This document shows positions 1-5,968 of a stretch of 9,386 nucleotides of DNA, one piece after another. Position 1 is the first letter of the stretch. Every line of letters starts with the position of its first letter. The notes beneath the pieces were generated by a model that searched no databases, had not been told where the DNA came from, and saw nothing but the letters and a program-made list of their open reading frames with translations. The position numbers and the translations under genes were made by a program. Source of the stretch: Oscillospiraceae bacterium (GTDB lineage: Bacteria; Bacillota; Clostridia; Oscillospirales; Ruminococcaceae); NCBI GenBank assembly GCA_017483405.1, contig JAFUWP010000340.1, forward strand, positions 1 to 9,386, written 5' to 3'.

Positions 1-132
1 CTGAATGTGCTCTTTCAGAAAGGAAAACTCGGCAGAACGGAAAAGAAAATTCTTGCCGTATCGGGAATTTCACTTCTGCTGACGGTGCTTTCGTGCATCA
101 GGCTGATTGTGGTGATGCTTTATGAATGTTAA
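1..132 (+). CDS. C-terminal end of a membrane protein (5' end outside window)
   Basis: An open frame runs from the left edge to a TAA at 130-132 and gives 43 residues, so only the C-terminus is visible. It has a short basic stretch (KGKLGRTEKK) followed by about 25 mostly hydrophobic residues (ILAVSGISLLLTVLSC onward), ending in Tyr-Glu-Cys. This is what a last transmembrane helix with a positively charged flank looks like, with a very short tail after it. The stop lies 11 bases inside the next gene, so the two are probably co-translated. Nothing in the remnant identifies a family. An integral membrane protein is inferred only from hydrophobicity, and the upstream sequence would be needed to name it. 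Confidence 0.6.
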   Translation: MNVLFQKGKLGRTEKKILAVSGISLLLTVLSCIRLIVVMLYEC

Positions 133-1081
133 AAAAATCATGATTCTGCCGGCAACGGCCTGCCTGATGCTGACCGGATGCACTTCGCAGGTGACATCCG
201 CTGACAGAATCCGTGCGGAACGGTATCTGCAATATCTTCCGGTATGCGAAAAAGTATCGGGGATAACTTCCGAACAGCTGGAAAATCTGCATAATCAGTT
301 TCAGACTCGTTATGATAACTATGAACAGACCATGTATCACATTGTCGGGGAAAGTTCCTACATGAACGGCATCAATTACTGTTTTGAAGAAGACAAGCTC
401 GTGATGTTGCAGAATTATTCCCCGATGGCATCGGTATTGTATCAGCATCAGGGGGAAATCGGGATGAATCCGATTCTGCTTGTCCGGAAGGCTCTGGAAG
501 GGGACGGCAAGTCCTCGACTGTTTATGATAACTATACCGAAAGTATTTCCTGCATCGAAACGGAAAATTATACTTCCGTTCTGAAAGCGGACTGGAAACT
601 GCCGGAGAAATTATATTCCGGCTCGCCGGAGAATTTTATCAGGAGCTTGTTTCAGCCATTCTATGAGGATGCTGAGAATTTTGCTGTCGGCCATACAGAA
701 GATAAAACAGGCCGTCCGGATATGTATTATGTCTATCTGATTGACTGCCGTGAAGATGTCGAATGTTATGCATTTTATTTTTATCCCGATGAAAACGGAA
801 TCTTCCGTCAGTCCGCGATGGATTATCTGATATACGGCGGTGAGGAATTAAACAGCTGTCTTTCATCGGCATCCTGTTTCGCCGGAGAGCCTCACGATGC
901 CGAGAAATGCGCGGTTCTGGAGCAGATTCTTGCGGTATCACCGTCACGGGAGTTATCCGGCACGTATGAAGACTATCAGCTGTATGCATCGGGATTCAGC
1001 CGTGATTATATCAGCGAAACGGATGGCAAAACCGCCTGCCTGAAACATGTCACTTACAAGCTCGAAGCTCCGCAGAAATAA
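122..1081 (+). CDS. Putative lipoprotein of unknown function
   Basis: This 319-residue protein begins with a lipoprotein signal peptide: Lys4-Lys5, a hydrophobic stretch, then the lipobox Leu17-Thr18-Gly19-Cys20. Cys20 would be lipidated after signal peptidase II cleavage, which anchors the protein on the outer face of the membrane. I do not recognise the mature domain. It is acidic, rich in Tyr and Glu, and carries about nine further cysteines, which is many for an exported protein. The start at 122 keeps the basic n-region of the signal peptide. No good Shine-Dalgarno is visible, but the gene overlaps the preceding membrane-protein gene by 11 bases, suggesting translational coupling. A 227-base gap with its own promoter separates it from the biosynthetic operon, so it is probably not part of that pathway. 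The lipoprotein call is firm, the function unknown. Confidence 0.8.
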   Translation: MNVKKIMILPATACLMLTGCTSQVTSADRIRAERYLQYLPVCEKVSGITSEQLENLHNQFQTRYDNYEQTMYHIVGESSYMNGINYCFEEDKLVMLQNYSPMASVLYQHQGEIGMNPILLVRKALEGDGKSSTVYDNYTESISCIETENYTSVLKADWKLPEKLYSGSPENFIRSLFQPFYEDAENFAVGHTEDKTGRPDMYYVYLIDCREDVECYAFYFYPDENGIFRQSAMDYLIYGGEELNSCLSSASCFAGEPHDAEKCAVLEQILAVSPSRELSGTYEDYQLYASGFSRDYISETDGKTACLKHVTYKLEAPQK

Positions 1082-1118
1082 ATTTTCTGCGGAATTTCTG
1101 ACATTTTCTGGCAGAAAA
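1069..1118 (+). terminator. Competing inverted repeats at the end of the lipoprotein gene, possible terminator
   Basis: A perfect 10-bp stem pairs 1069-1078 (TCCGCAGAAA) with 1084-1093 across a 5-base loop that contains the stop codon. The same middle arm (TTTTCTGC, 1083-1090) can instead pair with 1111-1118 (GCAGAAAA), giving an 8-bp stem with a 20-base loop. Neither stem is followed directly by a clean T-run, and the nearest long one is at 1161-1167. The position after the last codon of the upstream unit fits a transcript 3' end, but a standard intrinsic terminator is not proven. Confidence 0.3.
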
Positions 1119-1224
1119 CAAGAATACAAAAAGTCAGTTAAAACTTTATGCAAGCCATGATTTTTTTATATAAAAGGAAAAATTTGCTTTTTTGGTGTAC
1201 AATCTGAATGAATAGAATAAGTCA

Positions 1225-1253
1225 TTGACAAATCATAAAGCAAGTGTTATAAT
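1225..1253 (+). promoter_or_regulatory. Consensus sigma-A promoter of the biosynthetic operon
   Basis: TTGACA at 1225-1230 is separated by exactly 17 bases from TATAAT at 1248-1253. TG at 1245-1246 supplies an extended -10 element. All twelve hexamer positions match the housekeeping consensus. Transcription would start near 1260, leaving a 5' leader of about 49 bases before the transferase start at 1309. The -35 box overlaps a small odd palindrome, GTCA-T-TGAC (1221-1229), and an 8-base palindrome TATTAATA lies at 1253-1260. Either could be an operator half-site, but both are short and may be chance. No riboswitch-like structure is apparent in the leader. Confidence 0.85.
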
Positions 1254-1296
1254 ATTAATAGATTAAACAGTCAGTAATTGTGCAGAATGATGACAT

Positions 1297-1302
1297 AAGG
1301 AG
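1297..1302 (+). promoter_or_regulatory. Ribosome binding site of the acyltransferase gene
   Basis: AAGGAG lies six bases before the ATG at 1309. It is the only good Shine-Dalgarno in the leader and fixes that ATG as the first start codon of the operon. Confidence 0.8.
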
Positions 1303-1308
1303 CTTATC

Positions 1309-2202
1309 ATGTATCAGAAAGCCTTTCTATTCAACGGCATCGGCTCGAAGCCGGAAAAACTTTTAGTCAAACTGTCTCCGGCATTGACAGAAAAATATCA
1401 ATATTACATGGATGCCGAATTTTCCCGTCTGGGATTGCAGACAGCACTCGAAAAAAATCTCCCTTATGACAGAAAAGTCGCAGAATGGCTGATTTCTCTG
1501 ATATGTGACAGAGTGGTGTTTGAATATTATCTGTCGCAGGGAATCGTTCCGGACATCGGGGCTGGATACAGTTCCGGCATTGTGAGCATCAGCGCGTGTT
1601 TCGGGGCAGTGCCTCACGAATTCGCACACGAAATTATCATGATGAACCGGTCAACAATGCGCGCACTGGAACAGCATCACCAAAATCTCGATATGGGTGT
1701 GGTTATCGGGCTGGATTACCAGAGCGTGCAGGAGATTTTCAAAGGCAGATTCACGCCGGAAGAAGTCATTGTCGGCAGTGCAAATTCCATTATCTGCACC
1801 ATGATTACCGGACAGGCCGAGGCGGTTGAAAAAGCCCTCGCCCTCTGCATGGAGGAAGGCGCAATGAAAGCCATTCGCTTTCAGACAGGTGTTGCCTATC
1901 ATCATCCGTGCATGAAGCAGTATTCTCAGGAATATAACGATTTCTGCGGAAGTATTGCCTATCAGAATCCAGAATATCCCATTATTTCCGTATTCGACAA
2001 CAGAATCATGACAGAGGGAGCGGAAATCATGAGGGAAAATCAGCTCAATGTGTATACGCCCATCCGCTGGGATTTGACGCTGAAAAAATTAACTGACCTC
2101 GGCGTGACGGAATTTTTTGATGTCAGTGCCAATGGTGCAGTCGATAAGTTTTCCAGAATCAACAGGCGCAAAGGCAGAATTTATACGCTCGCCGAGCTGT
2201 AA
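1309..2202 (+). CDS. FabD-like ACP S-malonyltransferase / trans-acting acyltransferase (divergent)
   Basis: This 297-residue protein probably moves a malonyl or similar acyl unit from CoA to the carrier protein encoded next door, feeding the ketosynthase of the operon. The nucleophile elbow is Gly86-Tyr87-Ser88-Ser89-Gly90, a GxSxG with Tyr where GHSxG is usual. The catalytic His is most likely His198 in AYHHPCM, matching the AFHSPLM-type motif of polyketide acyltransferases. Arg114 falls where FabD has the Arg that binds the malonyl carboxylate, and GSANS near 157-160 with ITG at 166-168 matches the NxNSxxQxVIxG region. Oddities: the N-terminal GQGSQ motif reads GIGSK, and the Glu after GHSxG is Ile. 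Length is close to that of FabD (about 310). An acyl hydrolase or a transferase for a non-malonyl extender are alternatives. It is the first gene of the operon, directly behind the promoter. Confidence 0.8.
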   Translation: MYQKAFLFNGIGSKPEKLLVKLSPALTEKYQYYMDAEFSRLGLQTALEKNLPYDRKVAEWLISLICDRVVFEYYLSQGIVPDIGAGYSSGIVSISACFGAVPHEFAHEIIMMNRSTMRALEQHHQNLDMGVVIGLDYQSVQEIFKGRFTPEEVIVGSANSIICTMITGQAEAVEKALALCMEEGAMKAIRFQTGVAYHHPCMKQYSQEYNDFCGSIAYQNPEYPIISVFDNRIMTEGAEIMRENQLNVYTPIRWDLTLKKLTDLGVTEFFDVSANGAVDKFSRINRRKGRIYTLAEL

Positions 2203-2225
2203 ATATATTTTATCAATCTAAATTT

Positions 2226-2230
2226 GGAGG
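2226..2230 (+). promoter_or_regulatory. Ribosome binding site that sets the ACP start
   Basis: GGAGG sits eight bases before the ATG at 2239. A TTG at 2224 in the same frame overlaps this site and would add five residues, so it is an unlikely start. The ATG at 2239 is preferred. Confidence 0.8.
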
Positions 2231-2238
2231 AATTTATC

Positions 2239-2541
2239 ATGAAAGAAATTACCGAAGCTATCAGACAGGAATTAACCGACCTGATTTTCAATTACTATGC
2301 AGAAGAATGTGAAGTCGACAGAGACTCCATCACAATGGATACCAATCCGCAGGAAGATTTGGAAAGCGATTCCCTGATGTTCGTAGAACTTATCGAACTG
2401 ACTTCCGAAAAATATGACCTCGATGTCAAGTTGCAGAGCATCGGCAAATATCTGCTGAAAACACCTATGAATTCCATGAAAGATGTTGTGGATATGTTCT
2501 GCAAAATCTATCAGTACGGAAATGAGATTGTCAATCAGTAA
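2239..2541 (+). CDS. Acyl carrier protein
   Basis: This is a 100-residue acidic helical protein of ACP type. The phosphopantetheine attachment site is Ser45 in Leu41-Glu-Ser-Asp-Ser-Leu46, a standard DSL motif at the start of helix II, followed by the hydrophobic run MFVELIEL. It is slightly longer than housekeeping AcpP (about 78 residues), with extra residues mainly in the loop after helix II and at the C-terminus. It would carry the growing chain or extender unit on its thiol for the transferase, ketosynthase and processing enzymes of the operon. A phosphopantetheinyl transferase is not in the window, so activation may rely on the general one. The 36-base gap from the transferase contains no terminator. 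Carrier function is firm. Whether it serves elongation or beta-branching (an AcpK-like role) cannot be told from sequence alone. Confidence 0.92.
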   Translation: MKEITEAIRQELTDLIFNYYAEECEVDRDSITMDTNPQEDLESDSLMFVELIELTSEKYDLDVKLQSIGKYLLKTPMNSMKDVVDMFCKIYQYGNEIVNQ

Positions 2542-2557
2542 GAAAATCTAATATCTG

Positions 2558-2564
2558 AAAGGAG
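2558..2564 (+). promoter_or_regulatory. Ribosome binding site arguing for a TTG start of the first crotonase
   Basis: AAAGGAG at 2558-2564 shares its last base with a GTG codon at 2564. A ribosome using this site could not start on that GTG. The next in-frame start, TTG at 2576, lies 11 bases downstream, somewhat long but workable, and is preferred. Confidence 0.6.
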
Positions 2565-2575
2565 TGCAGAATCTC

Positions 2576-3292
2576 TTGAAATCCCATCTTTCTGAACTCC
2601 ATGCGGAAAATCAGATTGCTGTACTGACAATCGACAACGGTGTAAAGAATCTTCTGACAGAGCCGGAATTTATCGACTGCAAAGAGCTTCTTGTCTGGCT
2701 GGAACAGCATCCGCAGACGGAAGCTCTTGTCATTACCGGCAAAGGAAGACATTTTTCGCATGGTGCAGATGTGTCACTGTTTGACACGGAAAACAGCAGT
2801 CAGCTCTCGGAAAAGCTCGGACGCGCCAGAGCCCTGCTCCGGACGATTGAACGTCTGCCGATACTGACTGTTTCGGCCATTAACGGCGGATGTTTCGGAG
2901 GCGGACTCGAAATTGCATTAAGCTGTCAGTTCCGTATCTGTTCGCCGTCCGCGTTTCTGGGACTGCCGGAAGTCACACACGGCGTTGTTCCTGGGATGGG
3001 CGGTATGGAACGGCTTGCCCGTCTGCTCGGCAGGGAAAAGGCCTTGCAGATGATTCTCAGCGGCGAAATCCTCTCCGCGAAGGATGCGCTCGAAATCGGC
3101 CTTGTGACCAGAATCACGGAAAATAAAAACGCGCTGGAAGAAACTTTGCAGTTTGTTTCCGAACTGATACGGGATAAATCTCCGGCGCAGATTCATGCCG
3201 TTCTGGAAACGCTCCGCCTCGCCGATGAAGGCGCGGAAGACCCTTCTGAAGGCATGTTTGAGAAAGTACTTTCAGAACGGAGCAAATCATGA
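2576..3292 (+). CDS. Enoyl-CoA hydratase/isomerase family protein (crotonase 1)
   Basis: From the TTG start this is 238 residues, near the usual 250-260 of single-domain crotonases. Residue numbers count from that start. The first oxyanion-hole segment reads GKGRHFSHGADV (56-67). The second region, NGGCFGGGLEIALSCQFRI, carries Glu112, and LGLPEV carries Glu132. These are equivalent to the two catalytic glutamates of rat mitochondrial hydratase (Glu144 and Glu164), so hydration or dehydration chemistry is plausible. Downstream GVVPGMGGMERLARLLG is also canonical. In this operon the likely substrate is an ACP-bound acyl chain: dehydration of a 3-hydroxyacyl group, or a PksH-like dehydration in beta-branching. 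The latter is less supported because no HMG synthase is visible. The stop overlaps the thioesterase start as ATGA. Family is certain, substrate inferred. Confidence 0.88.
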   Translation: MKSHLSELHAENQIAVLTIDNGVKNLLTEPEFIDCKELLVWLEQHPQTEALVITGKGRHFSHGADVSLFDTENSSQLSEKLGRARALLRTIERLPILTVSAINGGCFGGGLEIALSCQFRICSPSAFLGLPEVTHGVVPGMGGMERLARLLGREKALQMILSGEILSAKDALEIGLVTRITENKNALEETLQFVSELIRDKSPAQIHAVLETLRLADEGAEDPSEGMFEKVLSERSKS

Positions 3293-3717
3293 AACATATC
3301 AGTTTTTTAACTGTCCGCGGATATGAACTCGATTCTTTCGGACATGTCAATAATTCCGTTTATGCGCAGTATGCCGAAACGGCCATGTGGGAATGCTTTG
3401 CAGAATACGGCCTTGTGGATGTCATGCAGGAACAGGGCTTGTTTCCGGTGATTATGGAAAGTCATCTGCGGTATATGCATGAACTGAAACTGCTCGAAAA
3501 AGTCCGTATCGAAAGCGAAATGAAGGCATCATCCGGCCTGATACGCTATCAGCATCATATTTACAGTGATGATACCGGAAAACTTGCCTGCAAAGTCACG
3601 GGGAAAATCGCGTGTGTGAGCCGTGACAGAATGATTAACGATATTCCGGAAGAAATTATCCGGAGTCTGGAGTGTGATGAATCATGCCTGAAATCAGAAT
3701 CAAAAACGAAAACCTGA
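3289..3717 (+). CDS. Hotdog-fold acyl-CoA/acyl-ACP thioesterase (4HBT/YbgC type)
   Basis: This 142-residue protein opens with the 4HBT signature: Asp15 in YELDSFGHVNN (12-22) followed by YAQYAETAMWE. Asp15 is the position of the usual catalytic Asp of 4-hydroxybenzoyl-CoA thioesterases, and GHVNN is the conserved turn. The length is typical for a single hotdog subunit, which works as a dimer or tetramer in the cytoplasm. In this operon it could release the finished acyl chain from ACP or CoA, or clear stalled intermediates. GGAG at 3279-3282 lies six bases before the ATG, and the start overlaps the preceding stop by four bases. The last ~20 residues are polar and coincide with the start region of the next gene (34-base overlap). 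Family call is strong, the substrate unknown. Confidence 0.9.
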   Translation: MKHISFLTVRGYELDSFGHVNNSVYAQYAETAMWECFAEYGLVDVMQEQGLFPVIMESHLRYMHELKLLEKVRIESEMKASSGLIRYQHHIYSDDTGKLACKVTGKIACVSRDRMINDIPEEIIRSLECDESCLKSESKTKT

Positions 3718-4853
3718 CAGAAATCAGCAATATCAGACATCTTGAGGAAATCCGAATGCAGAAAGACCAGCTCGGCGCACCGTGTGTGGTTCTTGTTTAT
3801 ATGAAGGAACTGTTTACGGATGCCCGTGAACCGGAAGTCCGCGAATTTTTCCGGAATGCGCCGTTCCTGACCGTACTCGTTCCGGATTCTCCTGATGATG
3901 TTTATGTAGCACTTGCCAATCTGTTCGATTTGGTGATGACCTCCGATGAGGCCGAAACGTATTTCGAGAAGGCATTCGCCGGTAAATCCGCAGTACAGTG
4001 CCGTGAAATTACGGAATGTTTCGTGAAAGCGCGAACCGGTTCGCCCGAAGATGTGCTCACGCAGGAATCGAAAGCCTTCTACAGACTGATGAATCTGAAA
4101 AATCAGGAGCAGGAAGATGCCCCTGAACAGAATGTTCCTGAAAATCAGGAAAATGCCTTTCTGCTCGATGAACAGGATGGTATCCTGTATCTGACCATGA
4201 ACGCGAATGGCAATAACCTCATGACGGAATCATTTTTCAGGTATTATGAAGCCATCATGGAGAAGATAGAAGCACTCTCACAGGAGAAGACCTGTCAGGG
4301 GCTTATCATTCGCGGAAAGGGCAGACATTTCAGTGTCGGTGCGGATGTCAAGGCACTTGCGGAGCGTTCCGCAGAAGAAAACTTTAACGAAGAAACCGGA
4401 ATCTTTCCGGCAAGTCATATACGGCAGAAACATTTCTTCACGTTCCTGCATTCCCTGCCGTTTCCGGTTGTCAGTATCGTGACGGGATTCTGCATCGGTT
4501 CGGGAAGTGAAATTGCAGTTAACAGTCATTTCCGAATCTGCGAAAAGGGCGCGCGCATCGGACAGCCGGAATCGACCTTCGGGATTCTTCCGGCACTCGG
4601 CGGACTCGGCAGAACGCTCGAAATCTGCGGTCTGAAAGAGGCCTATCAGCTTGTGATGACAGGCGAACTCCTTCCGGCGGAACAGGCTCACGAAATCGGC
4701 TGGGCGGACATCCTCGCCGATAAGAAAAAAGGCCTTGCCGAAGCCGAAGCTCTCATCCGGAGCATCACGGAAGAATCAGAAAAATTTGATTCCGCTAATC
4801 GGAAATCATATCTGCATCACTATCTGAGACGAAAGGGGAGCGAAACAGCATGA
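3684..4853 (+). CDS. Enoyl-CoA hydratase/isomerase family protein with N-terminal extension (crotonase 2)
   Basis: Of 389 residues, about 158-350 form a complete crotonase domain. GKGRHFSVGADV (211-222) is almost identical to the segment in the first crotonase. GSGSEIAVNSHFRI holds Glu276 and IGQPES holds Glu296, so both usual acid/base residues are present. Residues 1-157 are extra. Their part from ~58 to 100 (APFLTVLVP, then VALANLFDLVMTSDEA) resembles the central strand-helix of a crotonase without its catalytic residues, and a Gln/Glu/Asn-rich linker follows (139-157). This may be a degenerate half-domain. The ATG at 3684 is the first possible start after an in-frame stop (GGAG at 3669-3672, 11 bases away). 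An ATG at 3756 with GAGG at 3744-3747 would remove 24 residues and the overlap with the thioesterase. The role is probably dehydration, isomerisation or decarboxylation (PksI-like) of a carrier-bound chain. Confidence 0.85.
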   Translation: MPEIRIKNENLTEISNIRHLEEIRMQKDQLGAPCVVLVYMKELFTDAREPEVREFFRNAPFLTVLVPDSPDDVYVALANLFDLVMTSDEAETYFEKAFAGKSAVQCREITECFVKARTGSPEDVLTQESKAFYRLMNLKNQEQEDAPEQNVPENQENAFLLDEQDGILYLTMNANGNNLMTESFFRYYEAIMEKIEALSQEKTCQGLIIRGKGRHFSVGADVKALAERSAEENFNEETGIFPASHIRQKHFFTFLHSLPFPVVSIVTGFCIGSGSEIAVNSHFRICEKGARIGQPESTFGILPALGGLGRTLEICGLKEAYQLVMTGELLPAEQAHEIGWADILADKKKGLAEAEALIRSITEESEKFDSANRKSYLHHYLRRKGSETA

Positions 4854-5968
4854 AAATCGGAATTCTTGGCTACGGAAAAATGGGGAAGGATATTTTCACC
4901 CTCCTGAATGATACGCTGACGGATACAGAATTCGCTGTTGTCGATACCGTCAATGCCGAAGCCGGTCAGCAGGCCTTTCTGAAAACGCTCTCTAAAAGTC
5001 TGAAACGCGGAAAAATTACCGAACAGCAATTTGAGCAGAAACAGAAAGCAACTGTTTTTTCTTCTGATATTTCCGTTCTGCATGACTGCGATATGATTAT
5101 TGAAGCCGTGTTCGAGAATCGGGAGCTGAAACAGGAGATATTCCGGAATCTGGATAAACTGGTATCAGAACGCTGTCTGTTACTGACAAATACGTCTTCT
5201 CTGGATATTTCCGAAATTTTTGAAGGCATTTCTCATCGGGAACGCTGTTCGGGGATGCATTTCTTTTATCCGGTGAAGCTGTCCGGATTTGTGGAAATCA
5301 ACATTCTGCCGGAGACTTCGGCCGAAACGATACAGAACATCCGCGGAGTGATAACCGCATCCGGAAAAAAGGCAGTCATTTTCCGCGGAGAGTATCATAT
5401 TTATCTGAATCAGATTCTTGCATGTATGATTTCGCACGGAATTTATCTTTGTGAATATTTTGCTGTTTCCGTTCCGGAGCTGGAAAATGCCCTGTCGGAA
5501 CTCTTTCCGATGGCCGGAGCGTTCGAGATTCTGGACAGTATCGGGCTGGGGCTGATGGCATCGAGTCCGGAACATTTCCGGATGGAACGGAATCGTCAGC
5601 TTCTCGATTACGGATGCCGGAAGATGCATCAATGGCTTGCGGATGGCTGTCCGAAGGAAACACGGACATTTCTGGATTTTATCGGGGAACATTCCGCGCC
5701 GACCGGAAATCCGTGTACGGATGCGCCGTTATATATGACCGCGCTCCTGCTGAATGAAATTTCGGCATCACTCGCGGAATATGATGATGATAAAAAAATT
5801 CTGCTGGAGGCAATTCAGGACACACTCGGCCTTGAGAAGTCTCCTTCGGAGTATGCTGAACAGTACGGCAGAAAAAAGCTCTGTTCAGCACTGGATGATT
5901 TATATGCAAAAACGGGATTTTTATCCTATCGAAACCATTTACAGGAAGGGAGCAGATTTGCATCATGA
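4850..5968 (+). CDS. 3-hydroxyacyl-CoA dehydrogenase family protein with two C-terminal domains
   Basis: This 372-residue NAD(P)-dependent enzyme interconverts 3-hydroxyacyl and 3-ketoacyl thioesters in its family. The N-terminal Rossmann fold starts with GYGKMG (7-12). IEAVFEN (84-90), NTSSL (114-118) with the catalytic-region Ser, and GMHFFYP with His137 follow the family pattern, though HFFNP reads HFFYP. The usual PGFxxNR segment is replaced by YHIYLNQ (182-188), keeping Asn187. AFEILDSIGL (224-233) marks the first C-terminal domain. A second, weaker copy of that domain spans ~293-356 (LLNEISASLAE, IQDTLGL, YAEQYG), which explains the length over the ~280-residue single-domain enzymes. 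No FabG is present, so it may do the ketoreduction in this pathway. Production of an oxidised malonyl-ACP extender is an alternative, but no FkbH-like partner is visible. AGGGGAG at 4834-4840 precedes the ATG, which overlaps the previous stop. Confidence 0.88.
   Translation: MKIGILGYGKMGKDIFTLLNDTLTDTEFAVVDTVNAEAGQQAFLKTLSKSLKRGKITEQQFEQKQKATVFSSDISVLHDCDMIIEAVFENRELKQEIFRNLDKLVSERCLLLTNTSSLDISEIFEGISHRERCSGMHFFYPVKLSGFVEINILPETSAETIQNIRGVITASGKKAVIFRGEYHIYLNQILACMISHGIYLCEYFAVSVPELENALSELFPMAGAFEILDSIGLGLMASSPEHFRMERNRQLLDYGCRKMHQWLADGCPKETRTFLDFIGEHSAPTGNPCTDAPLYMTALLLNEISASLAEYDDDKKILLEAIQDTLGLEKSPSEYAEQYGRKKLCSALDDLYAKTGFLSYRNHLQEGSRFAS

Noticed and set aside
639..989. Open frame of 116 codons on the minus strand within the lipoprotein gene
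   Set aside because: It lies opposite a gene with a clear lipobox. The translation is Arg/His-rich with no motif, as expected of an antisense shadow.
1198..1203. TACAAT as a second -10 box upstream of the main promoter
   Set aside because: No -35-like hexamer occurs 16-18 bases upstream, and a perfect promoter lies 50 bases downstream.
3684..4853. Second crotonase as a DpgC-like dioxygenase because of its N-terminal extension
   Set aside because: The extension is shorter and appears crotonase-like rather than the all-helical DpgC domain. The catalytic domain has the ordinary hydratase glutamates, and the operon has no type III PKS.
5180..5692. Open frame of 170 codons on the minus strand within the dehydrogenase gene
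   Set aside because: The + strand protein has unmistakable Rossmann and catalytic motifs. The antisense product is of low complexity and has no recognisable domain or ribosome site.
4850..5968. Dehydrogenase as part of a methoxymalonyl- or hydroxymalonyl-ACP extender pathway
   Set aside because: That route also needs an FkbH-like protein and usually an acyl-CoA dehydrogenase. Neither is in the window, so it is kept only as an alternative.
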